7,633 bases of DNA, taken from contig JAEOTF010000440.1 of the NCBI GenBank assembly GCA_016840025.1, forward strand, positions 1-7,633, given 5' to 3'. The DNA is from Candidatus Hodarchaeota archaeon. GTDB taxonomy: Archaea > Asgardarchaeota > Heimdallarchaeia > Hodarchaeales > YT1-039. The notes under the pieces are model-generated. The model did not search any database. It was not told the origin of the DNA and was given only the letters and a program-made list of their open reading frames with translations. The position numbers and the translations under genes were made by a program. Positions 1 through 5,905 of this stretch are shown piece after piece (the stretch's first letter is position 1; the number at the start of each line of letters is the position of its first letter).

Positions 1-91
1 CCTTATTAGTATCAAAAACGGTATTATGCAATTTCATTATGAAGAGACAATATCTACTTCATCTAATATAACAAAAAAAAATGAGAAATAA
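1..91 (+). CDS. Possible 3' end of a truncated plus-strand gene
   Basis: Frame 2 is open from the window edge and ends at TAA 89-91, giving about 29 residues rich in Ser, Thr, Lys and Asn with a charged end (NITKKNEK). The composition would suit the C-terminal tail of a protein whose body lies outside the window, and it would converge on the minus-strand gene ending at 111. An open stretch this short is also expected by chance in AT-rich DNA, so this is only a candidate. No function can be assigned. Confidence 0.2.
   Translation, partial: LISIKNGIMQFHYEETISTSSNITKKNEK
73..81 (-). terminator. T-run terminator after the basic helical gene
   Basis: Nine consecutive A on the plus strand read as T9 on the minus strand, about 30 nt beyond the stop codon at 111-113. 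Archaeal RNA polymerase commonly terminates at such U-runs without a strong hairpin, and no hairpin is seen here. Confidence 0.4.
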
Positions 92-110
92 TGAATATAG
101 AAATATTACT

Positions 111-965
111 CTAGTTTTTGCGAAATGCTATACGACGAAATAGGGATTTCGTTTGATTGCGCCTGTCTCGCCTTACAACTGCTAACTGAGCTTGAGTATT
201 ACTATGTTCTCGAAGAGTCAAATTAATTTCTTCCCCGTTAATGATTCGTGGTACTTTTGTAGCGACATCGATGAGTTCTGCAATGTTTTCATCAATGACC
301 GCAGGTAACAGAGTATCCTTTATTGCACGTTGTAAACGTTCATCAGAAGCGTTTTTACTGAATTGGATCGCTTGGAGCAGATTAGGACGGGTACGGACGA
401 GCTGATCTTGGGCATAGAAATCCTCTACTAACTTAACAATCTTTTCACCAAAGAGAATGTTGAGTACAGGTGTATACTTACGTAAAAATTCACGAGCCGC
501 TTCGAGCTCCTTTTCCATAATGCCATTAAGAGTTGTCAGAACTAAAACTTCACTGTATGTGCGTGTTACGCCTATAGCCTCATCTGCTTCAACCATCTGT
601 TGAGCTAAGTTAAAACCAGGTAATTTTTTTTCTGCAAATTGAATTGTTTCATCCCTTGTGCTGGAATCAGTAGAAGGATCATCCAGGATTTGGGCAGCTT
701 CTGCAGCTTGCTTCACATTTTCAGGAACTACATTTAATGAAATTAATGGACGGTAGAGCCTTTTTGGGCGTGGTTTGTATTGATCTAACATCCAACCCAG
801 CATTCCAACATTAAGCATGAGGAAGTATGCGTTAATAATATGGGATGGATGAACAATCTCGTATGGTCTTGAGCGTTTACGCCATAATTGGAAATATTTC
901 TGCACTAGACGGACTTCAAGCTGCTGCTCTTTTGTAAGGATTGTAGGTGGTGAGGGAAACACCAT
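111..965 (-). CDS. Helical protein of unknown family with a very basic C-terminal tail
   Basis: A 284-residue protein that I do not recognise. The start is ATG 965-963, fixed by an in-frame TGA two codons upstream; the second codon is GTG. It looks mainly alpha-helical. Residues 11-34 form a charged amphipathic segment, and 42-61 are moderately hydrophobic (INAYFLMLNVGMLGWML) and could be a buried helix or a weak membrane segment. Residues 83-130 are acidic/alanine-rich, and 136-250 form further amphipathic helices. The last 20 or so residues are strongly basic (VRRDRRNQ, then SLFRRIAFRKN), which suggests contact with nucleic acid, ribosome or acidic lipid. There is no signal peptide, no cysteine and no catalytic motif. 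The gene stands alone: its own AT-rich promoter region separates it from the operon ending at 1207, and a T9 run follows it. It is certainly coding by length and composition, but its function is unknown. Confidence 0.85.
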   Translation of the reverse strand: MVFPSPPTILTKEQQLEVRLVQKYFQLWRKRSRPYEIVHPSHIINAYFLMLNVGMLGWMLDQYKPRPKRLYRPLISLNVVPENVKQAAEAAQILDDPSTDSSTRDETIQFAEKKLPGFNLAQQMVEADEAIGVTRTYSEVLVLTTLNGIMEKELEAAREFLRKYTPVLNILFGEKIVKLVEDFYAQDQLVRTRPNLLQAIQFSKNASDERLQRAIKDTLLPAVIDENIAELIDVATKVPRIINGEEINLTLREHSNTQAQLAVVRRDRRNQTKSLFRRIAFRKN

Positions 966-1206
966 AAATCACAACATTACCTTATCTAGGCTTCATTTAT
1001 TAATTTTCTATGTTATATCTACAATACATAATTTGTTAAAAAATTATCTCAAAGAAAGCATTAGAGGAGAGATTGAAGATTTTTATATTTTAGTGAAAAT
1101 ATGTTTTACTATAAAATAGCAAGAAATTTTGATATTTTGTTAAAAATCTATCTTGATTTATTTAGTGTCTTTGTTCATAATAAATGTAGGCTGTTTTCAA
1201 TTCATC
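966..1206. other. AT-rich intergenic spacer between two minus-strand units
   Basis: This 241-bp spacer lies between the end of the three-gene operon (stop at 1207) and the start of the next minus-strand gene (965). It is very AT-rich. I see short A-runs, of which 1142-1146 is T5 on the minus strand and could help terminate the operon, plus the promoter candidates listed separately. No RNA gene, clear hairpin or open frame is visible. Confidence 0.5.
995..1019 (-). promoter_or_regulatory. Candidate promoter of the 965-111 gene
   Basis: Two TATA-like elements read on the minus strand. GATATAAC (about 1012-1019) would give a leader of some 25 nt containing a weak SD, AAGG (980-983). TTAATAAAT (995-1003), preceded by purine-rich GAAAA, would give an almost leaderless transcript. 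The sequence alone does not decide between them. Confidence 0.3.
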
Positions 1207-1776
1207 TTAGGTTTTTTTAGTAGAAAAAGAAAATTTCTCCAAATTAGTAAGAAAATCATTCAGCCAGAAGACATAGAGAAAAGTTGTGCCTGCTACTATG
1301 AAATAGATCACAAAAAAGCCTATTAATAAGCATATATTAAAAATAACAAGAATAAAGAAGATACTACTTACCAAAATCTCTACAAAAAGAGAGATAGGGT
1401 TTTTATACATTCTTTTTACGTATTGTGCAAAAGATAGTTCATTTTCATATGGAATTTTTATCAAATGAAAGAATAACTTCTTTGAAAAAGGGCCAAATAG
1501 ATAGAGGCCCCAATCAAAGCAATCTAACAGAAGATGGACTAAGGCTGCAAATCCTAAACAGAACAGCGGGAAATTAAAGATTCCTAAGAGAAACACAGGA
1601 ACCCATAAGAGCGGAAAATGTGTCGGCATAGTTCGATGGTTTTTCTCGGTGAAGAAATAATCTAGATCAAGACCAACAGATCCAATTATTATACAGATTA
1701 ATTCAAGATAGGTCAAAGGATTATACATTTCTAATAGAATCGTAACGATTCCTGCTGCCGCTACATGCACATGCAC
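1207..1776 (-). CDS. DUF457/YdjM-type membrane-bound putative metal-dependent hydrolase
   Basis: A 189-residue membrane protein with the signature of the DUF457/YdjM (LexA-binding, inner-membrane-associated putative hydrolase) family. It has an early His (H2/H4), GLDLDY with D37 and D39 in place of the usual PDxD, NHRTMPTH (H47, R48, H53) matching HRxxTHS, and LVHLLLDCFDWG (H81, D85) followed by a Gly-Pro-Phe stretch. In the family these His/Asp residues are predicted metal ligands; the substrate is not established. Hydrophobic segments lie near residues 21-38, 55-75, 70-95 and a long pair at 129-175. The start is GTG 1776 (or GTG 1770), because TGA 1791-1789 closes the frame upstream. The SD lies in the last codons of the preceding gene, 12 bp away, so translational coupling is likely. 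The start region is a small GTGCAT tandem, and an out-of-frame ATG at 1778 opens a five-codon frame ending at 1761. It is the last gene of the operon. Confidence 0.75.
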   Translation of the reverse strand: MHVHVAAAGIVTILLEMYNPLTYLELICIIIGSVGLDLDYFFTEKNHRTMPTHFPLLWVPVFLLGIFNFPLFCLGFAALVHLLLDCFDWGLYLFGPFSKKLFFHLIKIPYENELSFAQYVKRMYKNPISLFVEILVSSIFFILVIFNICLLIGFFVIYFIVAGTTFLYVFWLNDFLTNLEKFSFSTKKT

Positions 1777-1788
1777 ATTTATTATTTG

Positions 1789-1800
1789 TCACCTTTTCCT
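1789..1800 (-). promoter_or_regulatory. SD for the membrane hydrolase inside the end of the upstream gene
   Basis: The minus strand reads AGGAAAAGGTGA. The final GGTGA is a good SD sitting 12 nt before GTG 1776, and its TGA is also the stop codon of the YkgJ-like gene. This arrangement favours coupled translation. Confidence 0.55.
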
Positions 1801-2442
1801 GTTTGAAATAATTTCTCTAATTTTTTGAAGTTCTTGCGCTTCTAAGCCTAAATCCTCAAGGAATTGCTGGAGTCGAGATAAAATGTGGCAGTCTTGTTCT
1901 TGCATAGTTTCGTTATATTTGACTCTAGTCATTTCTTTGCATAGCTGACGACCTAGTATTCTCGCTTTCTTACGCCTTCGAATAAGCCAGTCAGGCGTAA
2001 TTGCACAAATCAAAGGGAGTTCTACTCTATAATATGGTGTTGATACAAGTATACATGTGCCATCTTGATTAAGAAGTGAACAAGCTCCATGACAACCAAA
2101 TTCAATCATTGAAATTGGAATTAGAGTTGTTTCAAGAATTATAGGAAAAACTCTTACGTTATATTTGCCTTTTTCAAATCTCTTGTCAAGTATAAGGCCA
2201 ACAAGATTAGTGCAGCAATTACTACACTCAGAGACGAAATCACTACGATGACATATTCCAACGTTAAAGAAAAAACTCGGATCAATTCTGATTGGTAATC
2301 CATTAGAATCTCTATTAACCGCTATAGTCTCTCCATCTGGAAATTCTAACTTTACTACGCTATCAGAAAAATTTAGTAATGTAATGAGCTGCCATTTAAG
2401 CTCATTTACTAGTTCTGGGCGTAATTCAGCTTTTGATTTCAT
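1789..2442 (-). CDS. YkgJ-like cysteine-cluster protein, putative Zn/Fe-S binding
   Basis: A 217-residue cytosolic protein with ten cysteines, arranged much as in the YkgJ (UPF0153) putative zinc/iron-chelating family. There is an N-terminal C73-x2-C76-C77 (SECSNCC), with C64-H65 just before. The second cluster is CSLLNQDGTCIL (C121, C130), then R139, P143 and C146, resembling the family pattern C-x-F-L...C-x-I-Y..R-P..C. C117 and H118 add possible ligands. Residues 1-60 form a separate small domain without cysteines, and 153-217 are a charged helical tail with C168 and C185. The spacing between the two clusters is longer than I would expect, so this is a divergent member. The start is ATG 2442, 16 bp after the upstream stop, with only AGAAA before it and no proper SD. 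The family has no firmly known reaction; metal or cluster binding is inferred. It is the middle gene of an operon with two membrane proteins. Confidence 0.6.
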   Translation of the reverse strand: MKSKAELRPELVNELKWQLITLLNFSDSVVKLEFPDGETIAVNRDSNGLPIRIDPSFFFNVGICHRSDFVSECSNCCTNLVGLILDKRFEKGKYNVRVFPIILETTLIPISMIEFGCHGACSLLNQDGTCILVSTPYYRVELPLICAITPDWLIRRRKKARILGRQLCKEMTRVKYNETMQEQDCHILSRLQQFLEDLGLEAQELQKIREIISNRKR

Positions 2443-2458
2443 TTTCTATATTTCTGTT

Positions 2459-3799
2459 TTATTTTTTCTCTTCTTTTACATTATTATCCTTTTCTAGACC
2501 TTTCAATTTCCATTTTTTCATTCGTTTTTGGATACTTTGTGATTGAATCTGCAATTTCTTGCTGGCCTTTATTCTCTTTTCTTGATGCTTCCAGATTTCT
2601 CTTTCATGAACTGAAAACCTTCTAAACAAAAAAATGAAGACTATTAACCCAGATATTAAAAATAAAGCGTTAGTTAGAATGGAAATTTGAGTAATATCGC
2701 CCTTCCATTCTGTAAAAAGCCAGAATTGACCTGCAGCATAGGTGGAAGTGAGAGCAAAGCCAAAAAATGCAGCTGAAGTAGGAGGAAGGTCAAATGAACC
2801 CGCTGTGATTTGAACAGATTTTTCACTGAATGCCTTTGCTGCAACAATACTCGTTAAGAACATAATTATGAGATCAAGCCATCTACCCTCTGGAAATGGA
2901 GGTATTTCCTGATAATTAGAAATTAGGGAGAAACCACGATAGAACAAATACGATAGGAATATTCCGTAGAAAAAAAACACACGGAACCACAATTGTTTTG
3001 ATTCTTTAGATTTGCCAAGAATCCATAAATTCCGAATAACAAAGATTATACCACTTAAGAGACCTATGGCAAGAAAAATAATCCATTGTGCTTCGTTCTC
3101 CTCTGAAGCCTTTTCTATCCCCACAAATACTAAAAAACTTATGATGAGAAAAGGCATGAGGCTAAACAGTAGGGAAAGAAGAACCATAAGGAAATTCTGC
3201 TTAGATACATATTTTACTACTTTGCTTGAAATCCCAAGAGTTAATACTGCAAAGAAGTGGGCTTGTAGTAAAGTCCAAAGTAAAAACAGCCCTATCGAGA
3301 AGAACCATAATCCATCAATATCAATTCGCATATAGGCGACTACGGTTGCAACTATGGTTAAACCTACCCCAATTACCGCGCCATTAAACCCAGAAAGATA
3401 ATCTTGGAATAATCTATTTGATAACGCAAGAATTCCAATAATAGTATATCCACAGGTAAATCCAAAAGAAAGAAATAGAATTAGGTCGGGCTTATCCGCA
3501 TATGCTAGAATACCAAATCCTAGGACAATTAATGCAAAAATAGGGAGATGATACCGCATTTCTGATGATAAGATTACTTTAATCCAGTTTTGGGTTTTTA
3601 TTTGAACTCTGTCAGCGCTTTTTTGAGTAATTTCCCTTTTTTGGGATTCTCCTTCCTTAACTCTCCATTTTCCTGCCACAGGTAGCTTTTGAATTGTACT
3701 TGAACCTATTTTTCTACCTTTTTGAACCCCTTTTCGAACTTGTTGGCTGAATGAATTAAGCGGGTTTAAATTTTGTCTTTTTTTAGGGATATCTGGCAT
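2459..3799 (-). CDS. Polytopic membrane protein of unknown family with long basic tails
   Basis: A 446-residue protein of a family I do not recognise. Residues 1-82 are hydrophilic and rich in Lys/Arg/Gln and probably cytoplasmic. About ten hydrophobic segments follow, near 84-100, 105-127, 137-157, 162-188, 203-228, 238-260, 270-292, 307-324, 341-362 and 371-392. A strongly basic helical tail fills 393-446. There is no signal peptide, nucleotide-binding motif or charged residue pattern of a known transporter inside the segments. A conserved-looking stretch is ITAGSFDLPPTSAAFFGFAL (331-350). An even number of segments would place both basic tails in the cytoplasm, consistent with the positive-inside rule. 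The start is ATG 3799 with SD GGAG eight nt upstream. It is the first gene of the operon and divergent from the HTH-GTPase gene. It could be a scaffold, sensor or transporter. Confidence 0.85.
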   Translation of the reverse strand: MPDIPKKRQNLNPLNSFSQQVRKGVQKGRKIGSSTIQKLPVAGKWRVKEGESQKREITQKSADRVQIKTQNWIKVILSSEMRYHLPIFALIVLGFGILAYADKPDLILFLSFGFTCGYTIIGILALSNRLFQDYLSGFNGAVIGVGLTIVATVVAYMRIDIDGLWFFSIGLFLLWTLLQAHFFAVLTLGISSKVVKYVSKQNFLMVLLSLLFSLMPFLIISFLVFVGIEKASEENEAQWIIFLAIGLLSGIIFVIRNLWILGKSKESKQLWFRVFFFYGIFLSYLFYRGFSLISNYQEIPPFPEGRWLDLIIMFLTSIVAAKAFSEKSVQITAGSFDLPPTSAAFFGFALTSTYAAGQFWLFTEWKGDITQISILTNALFLISGLIVFIFLFRRFSVHEREIWKHQEKRIKASKKLQIQSQSIQKRMKKWKLKGLEKDNNVKEEKK

Positions 3800-3807
3800 T
3801 TAATTAA

Positions 3808-3811
3808 CTCC
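3808..3811 (-). promoter_or_regulatory. SD (GGAG) of the membrane-protein gene
   Basis: The minus strand reads GGAG followed by TTAATTAA and ATG 3799, a normal eight-nt spacing. It supports that start and implies a leader rather than a leaderless transcript. Confidence 0.6.
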
Positions 3812-3884
3812 AGATAGAGATGGTTACTACTTGGATAAATGATTATTATGGTACAAGTGCAAAACTAGTAGACATTTTTATTAT

Positions 3885-3900
3885 GACTTTTATTTAAGTC
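3885..3900. promoter_or_regulatory. Inverted repeat, candidate operator between divergent promoters
   Basis: GACTTTTATTTAAGTC has 5-bp arms, GACTT and AAGTC, around a 6-bp AT core. It overlaps the minus-strand TATA candidate and touches the BRE of the plus-strand promoter, so a protein bound here could block both directions. A role as binding site for the adjacent TrmB-like regulator is inference. Confidence 0.35.
3888..3897 (-). promoter_or_regulatory. Candidate TATA box of the minus-strand membrane operon
   Basis: The minus strand reads TTAAATAAAA about 90 nt before ATG 3799, implying a leader of some 60-65 nt that includes the GGAG SD. A second AT-rich stretch at 3838-3851 is an alternative, but it would leave the SD very near the transcript end. 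Confidence 0.35.
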
Positions 3901-3921
3901 GAAAGTTTAAATAATATTTAA
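3898..3921 (+). promoter_or_regulatory. BRE/TATA promoter of the HTH-GTPase gene
   Basis: The purine-rich GTCGAAAG (3898-3905) is followed by TTTAAATAATATTTAA (3906-3921). This is the best archaeal BRE/TATA pair in the window. A start site about 25 nt downstream of the box would leave a leader of roughly 30 nt before the start codon at 3970. Confidence 0.5.
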
Positions 3922-3963
3922 GCAAAACAGAAGTATCATATCACCCAACAACGAAAATAGTCT

Positions 3964-3969
3964 GAGGGG
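3964..3969 (+). promoter_or_regulatory. SD-like GAGGGG abutting the TTG start
   Basis: GAGGGG touches the TTG at 3970 with no spacer, which is too close for normal use. TAG 3958-3960 closes the frame above, and the next in-frame ATG (codon 32) would cut into the first winged helix. TTG 3970 therefore remains the best start despite the odd geometry. Confidence 0.35.
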
Positions 3970-5664
3970 TTGAAATTAGCGCTTATAGATGAACTAATCG
4001 AGTTTGGCTTATCTTCTTCAGAAGCTCAAATTTTATGGATTCTGCTCCGAAACTCACGCCCAATGAGTGGAAATGAAGTATCCGAGCATACAGACCTCAT
4101 AAGACACTATGTATTTGAATTATTAAAAAGACTCGCCAGAAGAGGATTTGTTGAAGAAATTCCAGAACGTCCTCGACGATATACTACTGCCTTAGATATC
4201 TTAGAACGTCGTATAAGTCTTTTTGAACAAGAATCTGAAAGCATTTGTCAAACACTTGCGGATTCCGAAACCCCGGCAAGAGAGAAAATGACACTGCTTG
4301 GTTTAGACGAAATACAAATTGATCTTTACCTTCTTTTACTAAACGGGCATGAAACACGAAGAGTGTTGAAAGAACATAGTGGTCATTCATATGAGATTAT
4401 TCGTAAGCGAACCGATGAAATGGCAGAAAGTGGGATAGTTAAACGCCGACGAGTTGGCAAGGCCTTACATTATATCCCTAACCCCATTGATTCGGTTATC
4501 GAAACAGAAATTTCATCCCGAAAGACTAAATGGCTTAAACATAAAGAAAGGTTACAAAAAAGCCTTGAAAAGCTGCGTATGTATTTGTGGAGAGGAAAAG
4601 ATCAAGTTGGCCCCGAAGAGATGGATATTGTCCTCCTAAGAGGGCAGAAAATGATTGAAGAAAGGATTAGGGCCCATCTAACGGAGGCAAATCGCGCATT
4701 AACCACTCTCTTTATTCACGTTACTCATAATGTCGAGTTGTTTACAGATCTTGCGAATCGAACTCTTAGAATACTCACAGAAATGGGAAAACGCGGCGCA
4801 GAAGTACGCTGTTTAGTTGAAGACTTCTTTCCTTTCATCCTTTCCTCCCTTGATGAGAAAAATGTAGTCGATTTTCTAACAATTTCACCAAAAGTTCAAA
4901 CTCGCATAGCCCCTTTCCCTTTACCTTGTCTAATCATTATTGACAAATCTCTTGTTTTTGAATTTCCATCTGCTTCCTCATCCCTTGAGAAATGCGTTCT
5001 TTACCGCGGTGAAACCTTAACACAGCTTAAAATCACTGAATTTTTTGAGAGTTGGGAAAGAGCATCGGATATTCGCCCATTTCTTCGAGAAATCTTTAGT
5101 GAGCCAGCATGGAAGAACATAGAAACGAGTATGACGAGAGATCCGACCTACACATTCAAACTAGTCATATGCGGACCTTCTTCAGTCGGTAAGACAACAT
5201 TAATCCGGAGATTTTGCACAAAGAAATTTATTCCTGAATTAAAAGCAACAATGGGACTTGATCTCCAACTTCGATCTTATACATTAGAAATTGATAATAA
5301 AACCTATAATGTCAGACTCCAGCTTTGGGATTTCGGAGGAGAGGAGCGTTTTAGAGTTCTTTTACCCGTGTACAGTCAAGGCAGTCACGCTATCATCTAT
5401 GCTGTCGATTCAACCCATCCCGATGCATTTGACGAACTGAACGAATATGTCAAAATCTTAAAGAATGAAGAAGGGATCAAAGTCCTTATATCAACCAAAC
5501 ACGACCTCATTTCAGAGATTGGACATGATCAAATCAAGGATTTCCAAGAAAAGCACAATATTTCTCAGTATTTTCGAACATCATCAGTAACAGGAGAGGG
5601 CGTGGAAGAACTCTTTTTGAATCTAGCATCCCACCTTATTCGGACTACCCATAATCAGGAATAA
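3970..5664 (+). CDS. TrmB-type tandem-HTH regulator fused to a Rab/Ras-like small GTPase
   Basis: A 564-residue fusion. Residues 4-75 are a TrmB-like winged helix (LIEFGLSSSEAQ, then a recognition region near HYVFELLKRLARRGFVEE). Residues 105-180 are a second one (LLGLDEIQIDLYLLLLNG, ending ALHYIPNPID). A charged helix (180-210) leads to a middle alpha/beta domain (216-365) like the PLD-like sensor part of TrmB regulators, though no HKD motif is visible. Residues 394-556 are a small GTPase: P-loop GPSSVGKTT (402-410), switch I T427, G3 WDFGGEE (D454, G457), G4 TKHD (509-512) and G5 TSSV (537-540). The Ras Gln61 position is Glu458, and G4 has Thr for Asn, as in Rac-type GTPases. It has no membrane segment and no C-terminal prenylation cysteine, so it is probably cytosolic and DNA-bound. 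It likely acts as a transcription regulator switched by GTP/GDP. The divergent promoter region suggests control of itself and the 3799-1207 operon. The GTPase assignment is firm; the regulated targets are inference. Confidence 0.9.
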   Translation: MKLALIDELIEFGLSSSEAQILWILLRNSRPMSGNEVSEHTDLIRHYVFELLKRLARRGFVEEIPERPRRYTTALDILERRISLFEQESESICQTLADSETPAREKMTLLGLDEIQIDLYLLLLNGHETRRVLKEHSGHSYEIIRKRTDEMAESGIVKRRRVGKALHYIPNPIDSVIETEISSRKTKWLKHKERLQKSLEKLRMYLWRGKDQVGPEEMDIVLLRGQKMIEERIRAHLTEANRALTTLFIHVTHNVELFTDLANRTLRILTEMGKRGAEVRCLVEDFFPFILSSLDEKNVVDFLTISPKVQTRIAPFPLPCLIIIDKSLVFEFPSASSSLEKCVLYRGETLTQLKITEFFESWERASDIRPFLREIFSEPAWKNIETSMTRDPTYTFKLVICGPSSVGKTTLIRRFCTKKFIPELKATMGLDLQLRSYTLEIDNKTYNVRLQLWDFGGEERFRVLLPVYSQGSHAIIYAVDSTHPDAFDELNEYVKILKNEEGIKVLISTKHDLISEIGHDQIKDFQEKHNISQYFRTSSVTGEGVEELFLNLASHLIRTTHNQE

Positions 5665-5697
5665 GCAGGCCGATAACTTTGATTTACAAATTGTTAA

Positions 5698-5826
5698 AAA
5701 AATTTTCCTACGGAAATTATAAAAGAGGCAGCGGCGCATCCCATACGGTATTCTCTATTAAAGAATAGAGCTGAAAAGCCCATTGCTTTAGTTTTGGGAG
5801 AACGTCAAACGTACAGTTTACTTTAA
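5698..5826 (+). pseudogene. Probable relic of an acyl-CoA synthetase (ANL) N-terminus
   Basis: A 42-codon stretch without a start codon, bounded by TAA 5695-5697 and TAA 5824-5826. Its translation contains NFPTEI, then YSLLKNRAEKPIALVLGERQ followed by TYSLL. This resembles the N-terminal consensus of AMP-forming acyl-CoA synthetases: a FP-x-E-I-like entry, a sLL-x-x-rAek segment, then ALvlGer-x-TY-x-L. An intact enzyme would continue for about 500 more residues, but none follow, and the next gene is unrelated. The stretch is richer in G+C than the flanking spacer, as coding DNA would be. I read it as the remains of a deleted gene; the short match could be coincidence. Confidence 0.45.
5753..5770. 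repeat. Perfect 7-bp hairpin with AAAG loop
   Basis: CTCTATT and AATAGAG pair perfectly around a four-base AAAG loop, in the spacer after the HTH-GTPase gene. A weaker hairpin with CC/GG at its tip and a bulge lies at 5701-5718. Neither is followed directly by a T-run. The perfect one falls inside the putative acyl-CoA synthetase relic, so it may be coincidental; an RNA-level role is possible but unsupported. Confidence 0.4.
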
Positions 5827-5832
5827 TTTTTT
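5827..5832 (+). terminator. T6 run, candidate terminator of the HTH-GTPase transcript
   Basis: Six T follow the stop of the relic fragment, just before the candidate promoter of the coiled-coil gene. The position suits termination of the upstream transcript. No hairpin directly precedes it. Confidence 0.3.
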
Positions 5833-5837
5833 AACCT

Positions 5838-5848
5838 ACTAAATAATA
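5838..5848 (+). promoter_or_regulatory. Candidate TATA box of the coiled-coil gene
   Basis: ACTAAATAATA lies about 75 nt before ATG 5918, which would give a leader of roughly 45 nt carrying the AAGGAG SD. The BRE position is not strongly purine-rich, so the call is tentative. Confidence 0.3.
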
Positions 5849-5899
5849 GATCAGTCTAATAACAAACAAGGTACCAAAAAATCTTCCTTGCATGTATTC

Positions 5900-5905
5900 A
5901 AGGAG
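5900..5905 (+). promoter_or_regulatory. SD (AAGGAG) that sets the coiled-coil protein start
   Basis: A strong SD 12 nt before ATG 5918. It lies inside the longer reading that would begin at TTG 5888, which has no SD of its own, and so favours ATG 5918 as the true start. Confidence 0.6.

Noticed and set aside
1789..1791. TGA recoded as selenocysteine joining the YkgJ-like and hydrolase genes
   Set aside because: A well-placed SD and a GTG start follow, both proteins look complete on their own, and no SECIS-like hairpin is evident.
3012..3335. Plus-strand open frame of 107 codons
   Set aside because: It lies wholly inside the ten-segment membrane protein on the other strand; its basic, low-complexity translation has no SD or recognisable motif.
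4184..4390. Minus-strand open frame of 68 codons
   Set aside because: It is antisense within the winged-helix part of the HTH-GTPase gene, whose domain content is clear; there is no independent support.
4454..4639. Plus-strand open frame of 61 codons in another frame
   Set aside because: It overlaps the well-supported HTH-GTPase coding region and has no SD or family resemblance.
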